64,000 nucleotides of DNA from Candidatus Poribacteria bacterium. GTDB taxonomy: Bacteria > Poribacteria > WGA-4E > WGA-3G. Shown here in pieces: positions 9,539 to 19,729 of the stretch. Under the pieces are notes generated by a model. That model was not told the origin of the DNA. It saw nothing but the letters and a program-made list of their open reading frames with translations, and made no database searches. Each line of letters opens with the position of its first letter. The stretch's first letter is position 1. The stretch is from the NCBI GenBank assembly GCA_003635315.1, contig PYJD01000024.1:62001-126000 (forward strand), read 5' to 3'. The translations under genes were made by a program, and so were the position numbers.

Positions 9539-10084
9539 TTAGGCATTTTGTTTGTCAAAATTGAATCGTTCTCGTTCTCCACGACCCCTTAATGGATAAT
9601 CCTTACGGAGTGGATGTCCATCAAACTCATTAGGCATAAGTATTCGGGTTAAATTAGGATGTCCATCAAACTCAATTCCAAACATATCATAGGTTTCTCT
9701 TTCTAACCAATTTGCGCCTTTCCAAAGATTAATTACAGAAGGAACATTTAAATTTTGATCATTGACAGGCACTTTAACACGTAAACGTGGTGTTTCACCT
9801 TCGAAAGTATATAGGTGATAGACGACCATGAATCTTGCATAGTCATATTTGATCAATTCCTCTTCTAAGTTGGAATTATCAACTGCAGTAATATCAACCA
9901 ACATAGAATAAGCAAGATCGGTTTTCAAATATTCTAAAAGAGGATATAAATTATCTTTTTTTACAACAACGACAACACCATCTTTGGCTTCAGCATCAGA
10001 TAATAGTCCGTCACCGAACTTATCTCTGAGTTGCTGAATAACTAATGGAGTAGTATCTTCCGTTATCACTTTTTCTTCAGTCAT
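9539..10084 (-). CDS. nuoC: NADH-quinone oxidoreductase subunit C (first copy)
   Basis: 30-kDa-type structural subunit of the complex I peripheral arm. The family signature is visible as [20 protein letters not shown] followed by [20 protein letters not shown]. The ATG overlaps the nuoB stop codon by four bases (ATGA), so the two are translationally coupled. Length (181) is within the normal range. It is diverged from the second copy at 47666-48151. Confidence 0.95.
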   Translation of the reverse strand: MTEEKVITEDTTPLVIQQLRDKFGDGLLSDAEAKDGVVVVVKKDNLYPLLEYLKTDLAYSMLVDITAVDNSNLEEELIKYDYARFMVVYHLYTFEGETPRLRVKVPVNDQNLNVPSVINLWKGANWLERETYDMFGIEFDGHPNLTRILMPNEFDGHPLRKDYPLRGRGERERFNFDKQNA

Positions 10085-10602
10085 GGTGCGGCTTCAACCC
10101 CTTTTGGTAATTCACCTTTTTGTATTTGTCGTTGAACTTGCATGACAGCATCAATCAGATCTTCAGGTCGAGGGGGACATCCAGGGATATAAACATCAAC
10201 AGGAAGGAATTGGTCAACTCCCTGAATTAATGTGTATGTATCAAATACTCCGCCGCAAGATGCACAAGCACCCATGGATATAACCCATTTTGGATCAGGC
10301 ATTTGATCATAAATCCGTTTCAACACAGGCATCATCTTAATAGAAATCCGTCCAGAAACTATGAGTAGATCAGATTGTCGTGGAGAGAATCGAATAGCCT
10401 CAGATCCAAAACGCGACAGGTCATATTTAGAAGCCAAGGTAGCCATCATCTCAATTGCACAGCATGCGGTGCCAAAAGGCATTGGCCACAAGGAATTCTT
10501 CCGTCCCCAATTGACAACTTTATCAATTGTAGTTGTGATGATATTACCATCAGATTGGTCAGTGCTTACTCCGCTTTGTATATTGTTATTGTCTAATCCC
10601 AT
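10081..10602 (-). CDS. nuoB: NADH-quinone oxidoreductase subunit B (first copy)
   Basis: Carries cluster N2, the last [4Fe-4S] centre before quinone. The ligand motifs are [12 protein letters not shown] (adjacent cysteines), GACASCGG and [12 protein letters not shown] place the start at the ATG at 10602 (MGLDNNN) rather than the in-frame ATG at 10623, because an AAGGAGG ribosome-binding site lies about six bases before it; this gives 173 residues and a ten-base overlap with the end of nuoA. The tight nuoA-B-C coupling is the normal complex I arrangement. Confidence 0.95.
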   Translation of the reverse strand: MGLDNNNIQSGVSTDQSDGNIITTTIDKVVNWGRKNSLWPMPFGTACCAIEMMATLASKYDLSRFGSEAIRFSPRQSDLLIVSGRISIKMMPVLKRIYDQMPDPKWVISMGACASCGGVFDTYTLIQGVDQFLPVDVYIPGCPPRPEDLIDAVMQVQRQIQKGELPKGVEAAP

Positions 10603-10961
10603 GTCAAGCCTCCTTTTTTCCAAGCATAGATGTAACCGAGAAATAGAATACCGATAAACACCAACATCTCAATCAAAATAAACAATCCATCAGATTGAGA
10701 CATTTTTTTGAAAATAACTGCCCATGGATATAGAAAGACTACCTCAATATCAAAGATGATAAAGAGCATAGCTATAAGGTCGAACCGAATAGTGAATCTT
10801 TGTCTTGCGTCACCGATCGGTTTTACACCAGATTCATAAACTGAAAGTTTTACACGGTTGGGGCGTTTTGGTCCAAGAAGATGGGTAAGGCCGAGATTTA
10901 TAGCTGCAAACAGGACAGCAAATATCCCTAAAAATACTATTGGAAGATAATCTTGTAGCAT
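10593..10961 (-). CDS. nuoA: NADH-quinone oxidoreductase subunit A (first copy)
   Basis: Small membrane subunit of complex I with three transmembrane helices. The conserved loop [15 protein letters not shown] and the helix [13 protein letters not shown] are visible. It is the first gene of the first complex I operon, followed by the repeat-rich spacer. A GGAGG sequence lies 20-odd bases upstream of the ATG, too far to be ideal, so translation initiation is less clear than for nuoB. I could not fix a convincing promoter. Confidence 0.94.
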   Translation of the reverse strand: MLQDYLPIVFLGIFAVLFAAINLGLTHLLGPKRPNRVKLSVYESGVKPIGDARQRFTIRFDLIAMLFIIFDIEVVFLYPWAVIFKKMSQSDGLFILIEMLVFIGILFLGYIYAWKKGGLTWD

Positions 10962-11360
10962 TTGTTATATTCTGTTCCAAGCCTCCAGCAGTTGTCAGAT
11001 CAATATATAATTCAATGGTTTATGATTTACTTGAATCTTATTCTGATACTGTAAAAATTGTAAAGGAATTTGTAAACATTTTTTTGGTGAGTTCATCACT
11101 ACTGAATAATTTTACATATTTAGAAGAAAGTGTCAAGTCTTTTTCAAGTAATTATCATCTAATCATAATTTATCTTCAGATATATATTACAATTTTGTAG
11201 GATGTCAGTATCGATTTTTGTGTATATGGAAGATTGTAATTTGTTGGTTTTTCTATCATAAAGTCTGTAGAGAACTGTAGTCATAGATACTAACAACATC
11301 TTTTCAAATTTTATAGGTTTATTATGTTTCACATATGTTATATTATATATTTATTTTGTT

Positions 11361-11396
11361 AAAAATGTTACACTTTTTGACACATTCTGTGTCATT
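11361..11396. repeat. 36-base dispersed repeat, first copy
   Basis: Identical over 36 bases to 54779-54814; see there. It contains the same TGACACA-TTC-TGTGTCA inverted repeat. Confidence 0.85.
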
Positions 11397-11628
11397 AGTA
11401 AAACGGCTGTCCGCCCTGTCACAGTCTGCGTTCAACGGTGTTTTTTTTAGAATAGTAAAAATTCTTAAATTGTGTGATTTTGTGTCTTTCTTCTTTTTTT
11501 GGAGAATATCCGATACAGACATTTGTAACACATTTTCTAAATAATAATATCTCATAATTGTAAAATAACCTAATAGGTTTTTCTCAATTAGATGAGATCC
11601 GCATAAACCATCCATGCAGCTTTTTTGC

Positions 11629-11646
11629 TTAGAAATGGTATTATTA
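11629..11646. repeat. 18-base dispersed motif, copy 1
   Basis: TTAGAAATGGTATTATTA. Identical copies occur at 12406-12423 and, reverse-complemented, at 21733-21750; a 13-base part recurs at 55324-55336. All are in intergenic spacers, so it is likely the end or core of a small dispersed element. Confidence 0.7.
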
Positions 11647-12078
11647 TGAATGTATTGGATAGTCATCTGATAGTTTCCTGTTTTGATGTAAAAAGTTACG
11701 AAATCGTAACTTTTTTCTGTCACCCTAATTTTGGTATAGTCGCTGTTAGGTCTGTCCCTATCTATGTTTACAGCCAATTTACGAATTTCTATAAAAAAAT
11801 AAAATAGATCTCTTGATTGATTTCTTAACACTGTATTTCCCTATAAGATGTGTGACATTATTGGCATTTGTATAACTGTGTATATTTTCTTTAATCATAT
11901 TGATTTATTCTATATTATGTTTTAGTGGAAGTAAAATAATAATAATTCTTTATATGTTATTGTAACGTTTATTTACTCTTGTGTCAATCTCTTTTTGTAT
12001 ATGTGATGTTTGTTTTTTTAATTTCTTCAATTTATTTTCAAATTACGAAGGACTTATAATGTGTATACCACAAGCCAA

Positions 12079-12242
12079 TTATAAACATTCCGTTCCTACC
12101 AAATCAACGCCAAATGCGCGTATGGCATTTGACGGAACTCAAGAAAGGTTGGGATTTCGGCTTGCTATAAACATTCCGTCCCTACAGGACTCATTATGGG
12201 GTATACACCTTTGCTATAAACATTCCGTCCCTATGGGACTCA
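12079..12242. repeat. Three copies of an ATAAACATTCCGTCCCTA palindromic repeat
   Basis: Copies start near 12079 (degenerate), 12162 and 12211; the last two match over about 30 bases and are 49 bases apart. The core GTCCC-TAT-GGGAC in the third copy is a perfect 5-base-arm palindrome. A fourth member is at 29835-29868. Between copies one and two lies a single copy (12099-12130) related to the 34-base unit tandemly repeated at 21789-21924. Spacing and size do not fit a CRISPR array; they look like REP-type dispersed elements. Confidence 0.75.
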
Positions 12243-12270
12243 AGACATCAATATCACACAACTATAAACC

Positions 12271-12346
12271 GCTAAGTTGACACCTATGGTTCGGTTACAA
12301 ACCGAACCTACCATGTAAGGGAAAGGAGCTAAATTGACGCCTATGG
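12271..12346. repeat. Direct repeats flanking a perfect 9-base-pair hairpin
   Basis: A 19-base direct repeat (GCTAA-TTGAC-CCTATGG, two mismatches) occurs at 12271-12289 and 12328-12346. Between them, 12288-12308 can form a perfect stem GGTTCGGTT/AACCGAACC with loop ACA. It adjoins the REP-like cluster and is probably part of the same repeat-rich patch. No function can be assigned. Confidence 0.6.
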
Positions 12347-12405
12347 AAGCGGTTCCAAACTGTCCTACCGGGTTAGGTGAATGTTTTTATATGTCATAAT
12401 ATTTC

Positions 12406-12423
12406 TTAGAAATGGTATTATTA
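12406..12423. repeat. 18-base dispersed motif, copy 2
   Basis: TTAGAAATGGTATTATTA, same orientation as the copy at 11629 and 760 bases to its right. Confidence 0.7.
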
Positions 12424-12464
12424 GTGAAAACATTTTTTCTTAATGAGATACACTTTACTCAAGT

Positions 12465-13103
12465 TTACGGAGAAATTCGAGTTATATCCCAATTATCTTC
12501 AACTAACCTATAACATAACCTATCATGTAATCGACTTGGACACCCCTGCCAAAACTCAAACATATCTGGTATTAATAGATATCCACCCCAATGTAATGGT
12601 CGCGGAATATTTTCATCAGTAAACTGTTGTTCTGCTTTCTGGTAGTTTTCAATGAGATAATCACGTCCAGAGATTACAATACTTTGTCGTTCCGTCCATA
12701 CAGCAAGTTGACTGCTGGTTGGACGACTTTCAAAATATGCATCAGACTCAGTAGGAGACATTTTTTCAACAATACCAGTAATCCGTACTTGTCTGTCCAA
12801 TTCCCGCCAGTAAAATACAATTGCAGCATGTGGATTCACAGATAACTCTCTCCCTTTCTGACTATCATAGTCAGTATAGAAGCAGAAACCATTGGAATCA
12901 AATCCTCTAAGGACCACCATACGTGCAGATGGAATGCCATCTACTGTTGCTGTGGCGAGAGTCATAGCATCTGGTAGATCAATTCCAGCATCTGTGGCAT
13001 CAGAAAACCATTGTTCAAATTGTTCAAAAGGATCTTCAGAGACATTATCTTCTGTTAATCCACCATGTGGATTATATTCTCTACGATATTTTTCAGTCTT
13101 CAT
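12465..13103 (-). CDS. pdxH: Pyridoxamine 5'-phosphate oxidase
   Basis: FMN enzyme that oxidises pyridoxine or pyridoxamine 5'-phosphate to pyridoxal 5'-phosphate, the last step of vitamin B6 salvage. Family features seen are the N-terminal REYNPHGGLTED, the FMN-binding PSARMVVLRGFD and FYTDYDSQKGREL stretches, and the C-terminal RPLHWGGYLL and EFWQGCPSRLHDR motifs that bind substrate. Length 212 is normal. It starts two bases after the stop of trkH, so it is probably the distal gene of a trkH-pdxH transcript. PLP made here would supply GcvP encoded nearby, although the link may be coincidental. Confidence 0.95.
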   Translation of the reverse strand: MKTEKYRREYNPHGGLTEDNVSEDPFEQFEQWFSDATDAGIDLPDAMTLATATVDGIPSARMVVLRGFDSNGFCFYTDYDSQKGRELSVNPHAAIVFYWRELDRQVRITGIVEKMSPTESDAYFESRPTSSQLAVWTERQSIVISGRDYLIENYQKAEQQFTDENIPRPLHWGGYLLIPDMFEFWQGCPSRLHDRLCYRLVEDNWDITRISP

Positions 13104-13104
13104 A

Positions 13105-14613
13105 TTATTTCTTCCAGAAACTTGGTGAGAAAAGGATTAGAACAGTGTAGATTTCTAATCTACCTAATAGCATACAGAATGTAAGAATAAATTTACCTGT
13201 TGTTGCAATATGTGCATAATTATCTATAGGTCCTACATCCCCAAGTCCAGGACCTATATTTCCCATGGTCGCGATAGTACATCCTGCAGCTGTAATTAGG
13301 TCTAACCCCAAAGTTGTCATCACACATGTAACAATAGCGAATATTCCAATAAAAAAGAAGAAAAAACCGAGAACATGTGTTAGTACTTCAGGAGGAACAA
13401 TTCTCTCGTTAACTCTAATAGGTAGAACAGCATGTGGGAATAATAGTTTTTTAATTTCAGCACCACTCTGTTTTATTAGAAGTAGAAACCTAAGCTGTTT
13501 CATCCCTCCACCAGTTGAACCAGCACACCCACCATAGAACATTAGGGTAATTAAAATAAATTGGGATAAATAGGGCCACATTTCAAAATCGGCAGTACCA
13601 TAACCAGTGGTAGTTGTAATTGATAGAACTTGAAATGATGCGTAACGTAGTGCCTCCCAAACTGAAACAAAAGGGATTGTACCATCAATATTCTTAAACC
13701 TAACTATGTTCCATGTAATTAGAAAAATACTGATTAGGATCACAATACAATAGAAACGAAATTCAGTGTCTTTGAAATAACTAATAACATTTCCCCGAAG
13801 TGCCCGGTAATGTAAGGCGAAATTTGTCCCTGCTAAGAACATAAAGATGATTATTACAGTTTCAATATATATACTATCGTAATGAGAGATGCTTGTGTTT
13901 TTTGTAGAGAAACCCCCAGTTGCCATTGTTCCGAATGTATGACAAAGTGAGTCAAAGAGCGTCATCCCTCCTAACCAAAGAAGAAGGATTTCTAATAAGG
14001 ATAATAGTATATAGACCCCCCAAAGTAGTTTAGCTGTTTGGGTAATACGGGGGGTTAATCGGTCTGTTTGAGGACCTGGTGCTTCAGCACGAAACAGCTG
14101 CATACCTCCTACACCCAGCATAGGAAGGATTGCAACTGCAAGAACGACAATTCCCATACCCCCGAGCCAGTGGCTGAAACTTCTCCAAAACAGCATAGCA
14201 TGTGAAAGATGTTCAATTTCGGTAAGGACAGTTGCACCAGTAGTAGAAAAGCCGGACATTGATTCAAAATAACAGAATGCAAATTCCGCGATAGACGATC
14301 TGTTTTCTGCTGAAAACACACCGGAAAATAGATATGGAAGTGAACCAAAAAGTGCAACAAATACCCATCCAAGTGCAACAATGCCAAATCCCTCTCGAAT
14401 CCCAAGTTCTCGTCCTTTTGCTCTAATTGTAAATCGGAGTATCAACCCAACACAGAGTGTAATAAGAGTGGTATAGATAAACGCGACCATATCCTCTTTC
14501 GGTTCATCATTTCTATAAAAATAGTATATACCAATAGTAAGTGGAATGAGCATCGTGCCAGCAAGGCAAATTAATAAGTTTCCAAGGGAATGGAAAATGA
14601 GCTTTTTACTCAT
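13105..14613 (-). CDS. trkH: Trk potassium uptake system, membrane subunit TrkH
   Basis: Inner-membrane potassium channel-like transporter. The four pore loops with selectivity-filter glycines are visible: SGFSTTGATVL, MATGGFSTKN, TTTTGYGTADF and ATMGNIGPGLG. About ten or more hydrophobic helices are spread through 502 residues, the usual length. It lies just downstream of trkA on the same strand (71-base gap), so the two form a functional pair, and upstream of pdxH with a one-base gap. Confidence 0.95.
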   Translation of the reverse strand: MSKKLIFHSLGNLLICLAGTMLIPLTIGIYYFYRNDEPKEDMVAFIYTTLITLCVGLILRFTIRAKGRELGIREGFGIVALGWVFVALFGSLPYLFSGVFSAENRSSIAEFAFCYFESMSGFSTTGATVLTEIEHLSHAMLFWRSFSHWLGGMGIVVLAVAILPMLGVGGMQLFRAEAPGPQTDRLTPRITQTAKLLWGVYILLSLLEILLLWLGGMTLFDSLCHTFGTMATGGFSTKNTSISHYDSIYIETVIIIFMFLAGTNFALHYRALRGNVISYFKDTEFRFYCIVILISIFLITWNIVRFKNIDGTIPFVSVWEALRYASFQVLSITTTTGYGTADFEMWPYLSQFILITLMFYGGCAGSTGGGMKQLRFLLLIKQSGAEIKKLLFPHAVLPIRVNERIVPPEVLTHVLGFFFFFIGIFAIVTCVMTTLGLDLITAAGCTIATMGNIGPGLGDVGPIDNYAHIATTGKFILTFCMLLGRLEIYTVLILFSPSFWKK

Positions 14614-14684
14614 AGATCTTTATAGGTGTTTGTAAATGTATAATGGGAGGGTTGTGGTACAATTCCTGCATTATAATGGATATG

Positions 14685-16058
14685 TTATACCCTACGTTCA
14701 GCAAACATATCTTCCACATCAGGTATTGCATCGGGCATACTGAAAACGATGACACGATCAGAAGGTTGGATGACACTACCACCATTAGGTATAATAATCT
14801 TCTCCCGTCGAAGGATTGCCCCTATGAATGCATTTTCAGGGAATTTTTGTTTCATAGAACTGAGTTCTTTGTGTGCGATTTTGGCATTTACCCCTGCGAC
14901 AATCTCAATTACTTCAGCGTCAATTTCATGGAGTGATGCAACAGAGATTATATCACCTCTTCGAATCAATTTTAGGAGATTACTAACGACTGTCAAATGT
15001 CTGCTAACAGCTCCATCTATGCGTTGAATTCGTGCAAGTAATGGCAGATAGCGTGGTTGTTGAATTAGGGTAAGTACACGTTTTGCCCCATGTTCTTTAG
15101 CAGTCATACATGCCATAATGTCGTTTTCATCGTCACCGGTAACAGAAACGAACCCATCAACTTCATCAACACCTGCTTCTTCTAAAAGCTGGAATTGTAG
15201 ATAATCGCCAAGTAATACAGTTGACTTTTTTAGAGTTTGTGATGCTCGATCCGCTAATTTTTCATCCGATTCAATAAGTTTGACGTTGGTTCCATTTTCT
15301 TCAAGTTTTCTTGCCAGTTCTATTCCAATAGTACTGGCACCAACAATGATTACTCTCTCAAGATAAGGATTGAAGATAGTACCGAACAATCTAAACATCT
15401 GTTCAATTGCCATAGCACTACCGATGACAAATACTTCATCGTCTTGTTGGAATACATCATCCCCATCTGGAATAATCACATGATTCTCACTACCCCGTTT
15501 GATAGCAGCGAATCGAATATCAGAAATGACACCATCTTTATCTAATTCTGCGAGGGATTTCCCAATAAATGGATTGGATTGTTTAATTCTTAAGGCAGCA
15601 ACCTGAATTCTACCATCTTCAAATTCCACGATCTCACGTGCATCAGGTGTTTCTAAGAGTCGTGTAAATTCTTCGACGCACAATTCCTCTGGATTCACAA
15701 GTAAATCTATACCAAATTCTTCCGCTGTTAAATCACTCTCATCAGCAAAATAATGTGGATTTGATACGCGAGCGATTTTTGTTTCAACTTTATACCGGTC
15801 TGCCATTTGACAAGCGAGCATATTTATTTCATCACTATTTGTAACAGCAATGAGTAATTCAGTATCCGTAATTCCAGCTTCATTAAGAAGAATGGGAGAT
15901 GCTCCTGGACCGCATATTGTTTGCATATCTAATTGTTCATTCACACGTTGGCATGCTTCCTCTGATTCATCAATTAGAACGACGTCGTAATTATCTATTG
16001 TAAGTAATTTTGCAGTATGAAACCCAACTTCACCTGCCCCAATAATTATTGCTTTCAT
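14685..16058 (-). CDS. trkA: Trk potassium uptake system, NAD-binding regulatory subunit TrkA
   Basis: Cytoplasmic gating subunit of the Trk potassium transporter. It has the duplicated RCK layout: a Rossmann domain beginning AIIIGAGEVGFHTAKLL, a TrkA-C domain (about 145-215), a second Rossmann domain beginning VIIVGASTIGIELARKL (about 235), and a second TrkA-C domain to the end. Length 457 is typical of duplicated TrkA. It partners with trkH directly downstream. The frame starts at the ATG encoding MKAIIIGAG, the expected N terminus. Confidence 0.95.
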   Translation of the reverse strand: MKAIIIGAGEVGFHTAKLLTIDNYDVVLIDESEEACQRVNEQLDMQTICGPGASPILLNEAGITDTELLIAVTNSDEINMLACQMADRYKVETKIARVSNPHYFADESDLTAEEFGIDLLVNPEELCVEEFTRLLETPDAREIVEFEDGRIQVAALRIKQSNPFIGKSLAELDKDGVISDIRFAAIKRGSENHVIIPDGDDVFQQDDEVFVIGSAMAIEQMFRLFGTIFNPYLERVIIVGASTIGIELARKLEENGTNVKLIESDEKLADRASQTLKKSTVLLGDYLQFQLLEEAGVDEVDGFVSVTGDDENDIMACMTAKEHGAKRVLTLIQQPRYLPLLARIQRIDGAVSRHLTVVSNLLKLIRRGDIISVASLHEIDAEVIEIVAGVNAKIAHKELSSMKQKFPENAFIGAILRREKIIIPNGGSVIQPSDRVIVFSMPDAIPDVEDMFAERRV

Positions 16059-16376
16059 TTGTTATATTTTCAGTTATTGTCATTACTTGTTAGTAGTGTA
16101 AATTAACTCCTGTTAATCCATTTTACAGAGGATATAAGTGTCCATAGATTCTATTACTTCATACCACTTCTTTGTAGGGATGGTAAAATTTAGACGATGA
16201 ACGTTAAATATAGACATCAACAGATTCTAAACCTGTATATTCTGTGATTGAGGAGAATAGAATATGTGTAGTATATTTCTTGCTGAATGAAATTCTCTAT
16301 AATATTGTAATTTTTCTGTCATCTGTTTGCAGGTAAGAACTTAGGTATACTTAGTCTATTATCAGACTAAGTAAGT
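16059..16376. other. Intergenic region between gcvP and trkA
   Basis: About 318 AT-rich bases separating the end of the glycine cleavage operon from the start of trkA. Apart from the hairpin next to gcvP, listed separately, I see nothing specific. It must hold the trkA promoter, but no clear consensus stands out. Confidence 0.6.
16348..16373 (-). terminator. Hairpin after gcvP, candidate terminator
   Basis: TACTTAGTCT and AGACTAAGTA form a perfect 10-base-pair stem around a six-base loop, three bases beyond the gcvP stop codon (16377-16379). It lacks a clear downstream T-run on the minus strand, so it may act as a transcript-end stabiliser or a weak terminator rather than a classic intrinsic terminator. 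Confidence 0.55.
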
Positions 16377-19259
16377 TTATGAAGTATAATCAGTAATAGG
16401 TGGACAAGAACAAATCAGATTTCTATCTCCATGAACTTCATTAATTCGAGCGACAGAGGGCCAAAATTTCGATTCACGTACCCATTTTTTTGGAAAAGCA
16501 GCTTTTTCACGTGAATAAGGGTGTTTCCAGTCAGTCCTTGTGACCGATTCAACAGTATGAGGTGCATTTTTCAATACATTATCGTCTCTGGGTGTATCCC
16601 CATTTTCAATTTCAGCGATCTCTTCCCTTATAGAGATCATAGCGGAGCAAAACCTGTCAAGTTCGGTTTTTGATTCACTTTCAGTTGGTTCAATCATCAT
16701 AGTTCCGATAACTGGCCATGAAACAGTAGGTGCATGAAAACCGTAATCCATCAAACGTTTAGCAATATCGGTAACCTCTACCCCAGTAGTATTCTTAAAT
16801 TCCCTGAGATCAATTATACATTCATGTGCCACTAAACCGTTTTTACCTGTATAAAGAACTTGGTAATGTGATTCAAGTTGTTTAGCAATATAATTTGCAT
16901 TTAGAATAGCGACCTCAGTTGCATTTTTTAATCCTAATGATCCCATCATAGCGATATATGACCAAGAAATAGGGAGTATACCTGGACTGCCCCATGGCGC
17001 AGCAGATACAGGACCAATACCATTTGATCCACCAACATTGACAATAGGGTGATTGGGTAAGAACTCCGTCAGATGTTCAGCAACACCAATTGGTCCCATC
17101 CCAGGTCCACCCCCACCATGAGGTATGCAAAAAGTCTTGTGTAAATTCAAATGGCATACATCCATTCCCAGGTCAGCTGGACGACTAAGACCGACAAGTG
17201 CGTTTAGATTTGCACCATCCATATATACCTGACCACCATTATCATGTACGATATGACAGATCTCACGTATTTCTTCTTCAAATACTCCATGAGTTGAAGG
17301 GTATGTTACCATAGCAGCGGCAAGTGTGTCCTGATGAGTTTTTGCTTTCTCGCGTAGGTCTTCAAGATCAATATTACCTTCTGCATCACATGCTACTACG
17401 AGTACTTTCATACCTGCCATAACAGCACTTGCGGGGTTTGTACCGTGTGCAGAAGTTGGAATTAAGCAGATATCTCGATTTTTATCCCCTCTGTTTTGAT
17501 GATATTTTCGTATAACCAACAATCCTGCATATTCCCCTTGAGATCCAGCATTTGGTTGGAGAGATATAGCATCATACCCAGTGATCTCAGCTAACCATGA
17601 TTCCAATTGTTTAAAAAGAGTGTGATAACCTTGTGCTTGTTCACTTGGTACAAATGGGTGTAATCCACCAAATTCTTTAAATGTAACCGGGACCATCTCT
17701 GTAGTTGCATTTAACTTCATTGTACAGGATCCGAGGGGTATCATAGCACTTACGAGTGAGAGATCTTTCCCTTGAAGTCTATTGATGTATCGCAACATCT
17801 CCGTTTCCGAATGATAACTATTGAATACAGGATGGGTTAAATATGGTGTCTTTCGTTGTAATTCCGATGGAATCTCAAAAGTTTTTTCTATGTTATCCTC
17901 AGGTTGTCTTATAGGAAATAGATTCAGTAAATCCTCAATATCAGACTGTGATGTAGTTTCATCTATAGAAATCCCTACATGTTCAGCATCTATAGAACGT
18001 AGATTAATCATTTTCGAATTTGCATTGTTGCGTATTTCTTTATGTTCTTCTATTCCCACATCTACACAAAGTGTATCAAAACAAGGATCATCTCCAGTGT
18101 TATAACCAATCTTCTCAAGTTCGGATCGTAACATACAGGTATAGTTATGGACACGTTCGGCAATGTGCTTTAGTCCATCAGGACCGTGATATACAGCATA
18201 CATTCCAGCCATGACAGCCAGTAGAACTTGTGCTGTACAAATATTACTTGTAGCTTTTTCACGTCTGATATGTTGTTCTCTTGTCTGAAGAGCTAATCTA
18301 ATAGCGGGATCACCATTTGCATCTTGTGAGACCCCAGCAATACGTCCAGGGATACTACGTTTTAATTCATCGTGTGTCGAAAGATAGGCAGCATGGGGAC
18401 CACCATACCCAAGTGGAACACCGAATCGTTGTGAATTGCCAATGACTATATCCGCGCCGAATTCACCGGGTGGTTTTAATAGAAGAAGAGATAATAAATC
18501 TGATGCCGTAACAAATAGACCACCCGCAGCATGTACCTGTTCTGCGAATTGTTGATAATTATAAACTACACCATCAGAAGCAGGATATTGTACGATTGCC
18601 CCTAAGATAGGTCTATCAAAAGTAATATCTTGATGATCCCCGATTTCCAATTGAATTCCGAGGGGTTCTGCCCGTGTTTGAAGAACCGCGATTGTTTGGG
18701 GATGACATGTTTTAGAGACAAAAAAACTTCGGCTAATTTCTTGGGGTACGTTAGCATAGCACATTCCCATTGCTTCTGCTGCGGCTGTTGCCTCATCTAA
18801 CAATGATGCATTTGCAACGGGCAGACCTGTGAGATCTATTATCATAGTCTGGAAATTTAGTAATGCTTCTAATCGACCTTGTGATATTTCAGCTTGATAT
18901 GGTGTATATTGGGTATACCAGCCAGGATTTTCCATGATATTCCTTTGGATTACAGGTGGAACAAAGCAGTTGTAATATCCCATACCGATGTATGAACGGA
19001 AAACCTTGTTTTGCGAAGCAAGTTGGTTTAAGACATCAAGAGCTTCAAATTCAGATAAACCTTGTGAGAAAGAACCGTTACACTTATCAATATGTAATTC
19101 TAAAGGGGATGCAGCTCGAATATCTGAGGGTATTACGTCTTCAATAAAAGCATCCATTGAGGAATACCCGATTGAATTTAACATTTGCGTGATATCTTCA
19201 GCACGGGGACCAATGTGTCTTTGAGAAAAAGAGGTGTTGGTGTTTCCTGTGTTAGGCAT
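16377..19259 (-). CDS. gcvP: Glycine dehydrogenase (aminomethyl-transferring), P protein
   Basis: PLP enzyme that decarboxylates glycine and passes the aminomethyl group to the lipoyl arm of GcvH. It is the single-chain form with fused halves (960 residues). The PLP lysine sits in [16 protein letters not shown] in the second half; the glycine-rich loop just after it is intact. An upstream in-frame ATG at 19316 exists, but the ATG at 19259 (MPNTGNTN) has a GAGGGAG ribosome-binding site and gives the expected N terminus SFSQRHIGP. This start overlaps the end of gcvH by eight bases, indicating translational coupling. It is the last gene of gcvT-gcvH-gcvP. Confidence 0.96.
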   Translation of the reverse strand: MPNTGNTNTSFSQRHIGPRAEDITQMLNSIGYSSMDAFIEDVIPSDIRAASPLELHIDKCNGSFSQGLSEFEALDVLNQLASQNKVFRSYIGMGYYNCFVPPVIQRNIMENPGWYTQYTPYQAEISQGRLEALLNFQTMIIDLTGLPVANASLLDEATAAAEAMGMCYANVPQEISRSFFVSKTCHPQTIAVLQTRAEPLGIQLEIGDHQDITFDRPILGAIVQYPASDGVVYNYQQFAEQVHAAGGLFVTASDLLSLLLLKPPGEFGADIVIGNSQRFGVPLGYGGPHAAYLSTHDELKRSIPGRIAGVSQDANGDPAIRLALQTREQHIRREKATSNICTAQVLLAVMAGMYAVYHGPDGLKHIAERVHNYTCMLRSELEKIGYNTGDDPCFDTLCVDVGIEEHKEIRNNANSKMINLRSIDAEHVGISIDETTSQSDIEDLLNLFPIRQPEDNIEKTFEIPSELQRKTPYLTHPVFNSYHSETEMLRYINRLQGKDLSLVSAMIPLGSCTMKLNATTEMVPVTFKEFGGLHPFVPSEQAQGYHTLFKQLESWLAEITGYDAISLQPNAGSQGEYAGLLVIRKYHQNRGDKNRDICLIPTSAHGTNPASAVMAGMKVLVVACDAEGNIDLEDLREKAKTHQDTLAAAMVTYPSTHGVFEEEIREICHIVHDNGGQVYMDGANLNALVGLSRPADLGMDVCHLNLHKTFCIPHGGGGPGMGPIGVAEHLTEFLPNHPIVNVGGSNGIGPVSAAPWGSPGILPISWSYIAMMGSLGLKNATEVAILNANYIAKQLESHYQVLYTGKNGLVAHECIIDLREFKNTTGVEVTDIAKRLMDYGFHAPTVSWPVIGTMMIEPTESESKTELDRFCSAMISIREEIAEIENGDTPRDDNVLKNAPHTVESVTRTDWKHPYSREKAAFPKKWVRESKFWPSVARINEVHGDRNLICSCPPITDYTS

Positions 19260-19638
19260 TGTCTCCCTCAATATGTTCTTGATAAGCCTCTGCATCAAGA
19301 AGGACATTAAGCTCATTTTTATCGGTCATCTTTATTTTTAGGAACCATCCTTCATCATAGGGAGATTCATTTACTTGTTCTGGGGCATCAAGAAGAGATT
19401 CATTTACTTCAATAACTTCTCCACTGACGGGTGCATACAAATCAAATGCAGCTTTTACAGATTCAATCACACCAAATTCTGTTTTATGGGTTATTTGTGT
19501 ACCAACATCCGGTAATTCTACAAAAACTATATCTTGTATTTCTGATTGTGCATAGTCTGTGATACCGATTGTAGCAATATCATCATCTTGTCTCACCCAT
19601 TCATGACTTTCATTATATTTTAATTCTTGTGGAATCAT
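19252..19638 (-). CDS. gcvH: Glycine cleavage system H protein
   Basis: Lipoyl carrier shuttling the aminomethyl group between GcvP and GcvT. The lipoylated lysine is K62 in [17 protein letters not shown]. Length 128 is normal for the family. Other family markers are [20 protein letters not shown] at the N terminus and [14 protein letters not shown]. The stop overlaps the gcvP start; gcvT is 91 bases upstream on the same strand. Confidence 0.97.
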   Translation of the reverse strand: MIPQELKYNESHEWVRQDDDIATIGITDYAQSEIQDIVFVELPDVGTQITHKTEFGVIESVKAAFDLYAPVSGEVIEVNESLLDAPEQVNESPYDEGWFLKIKMTDKNELNVLLDAEAYQEHIEGDNA

Positions 19639-19729
19639 AGTCTTCCTTCATAAATATGTTAACAGAAAACATACAATCGACATATTTCTAATGTATGTGC
19701 AAAATCTCTCATGTGGAACTCAAAACTCA

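Larger units (their letters stand above)
10962..12464. other. Repeat-rich intergenic region without a convincing gene
   Basis: About 1.5 kb of very AT-rich DNA between nuoA and the end of pdxH. It contains members of several short repeat families described separately: a 36-base repeat (11361-11396), two copies of an 18-base motif (11629-11646 and 12406-12423), and a cluster of palindromic repeats between about 12079 and 12308. A 162-codon frame on the minus strand across 11343-11831 has low-complexity composition and runs through the repeats, so I do not call it a gene. The promoter of the first complex I operon should lie at the left end. Confidence 0.7.

Noticed and set aside
11343-11831. 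A 162-codon minus-strand frame in the nuoA-pdxH spacer
   Set aside because: It runs through dispersed repeats, has low-complexity composition, and its end is the 36-base repeat that also ends an unrelated frame at 54617-54850.
12162-12242. CRISPR array
   Set aside because: Only two close copies 49 bases apart, with a 17-base interval and an unmatched third; too few and too short-spaced.
16377-19316. Longer gcvP start at 19316
   Set aside because: The start at 19259 has a good ribosome-binding site and matches the family's usual N terminus; the extension would overlap most of the gcvH end.
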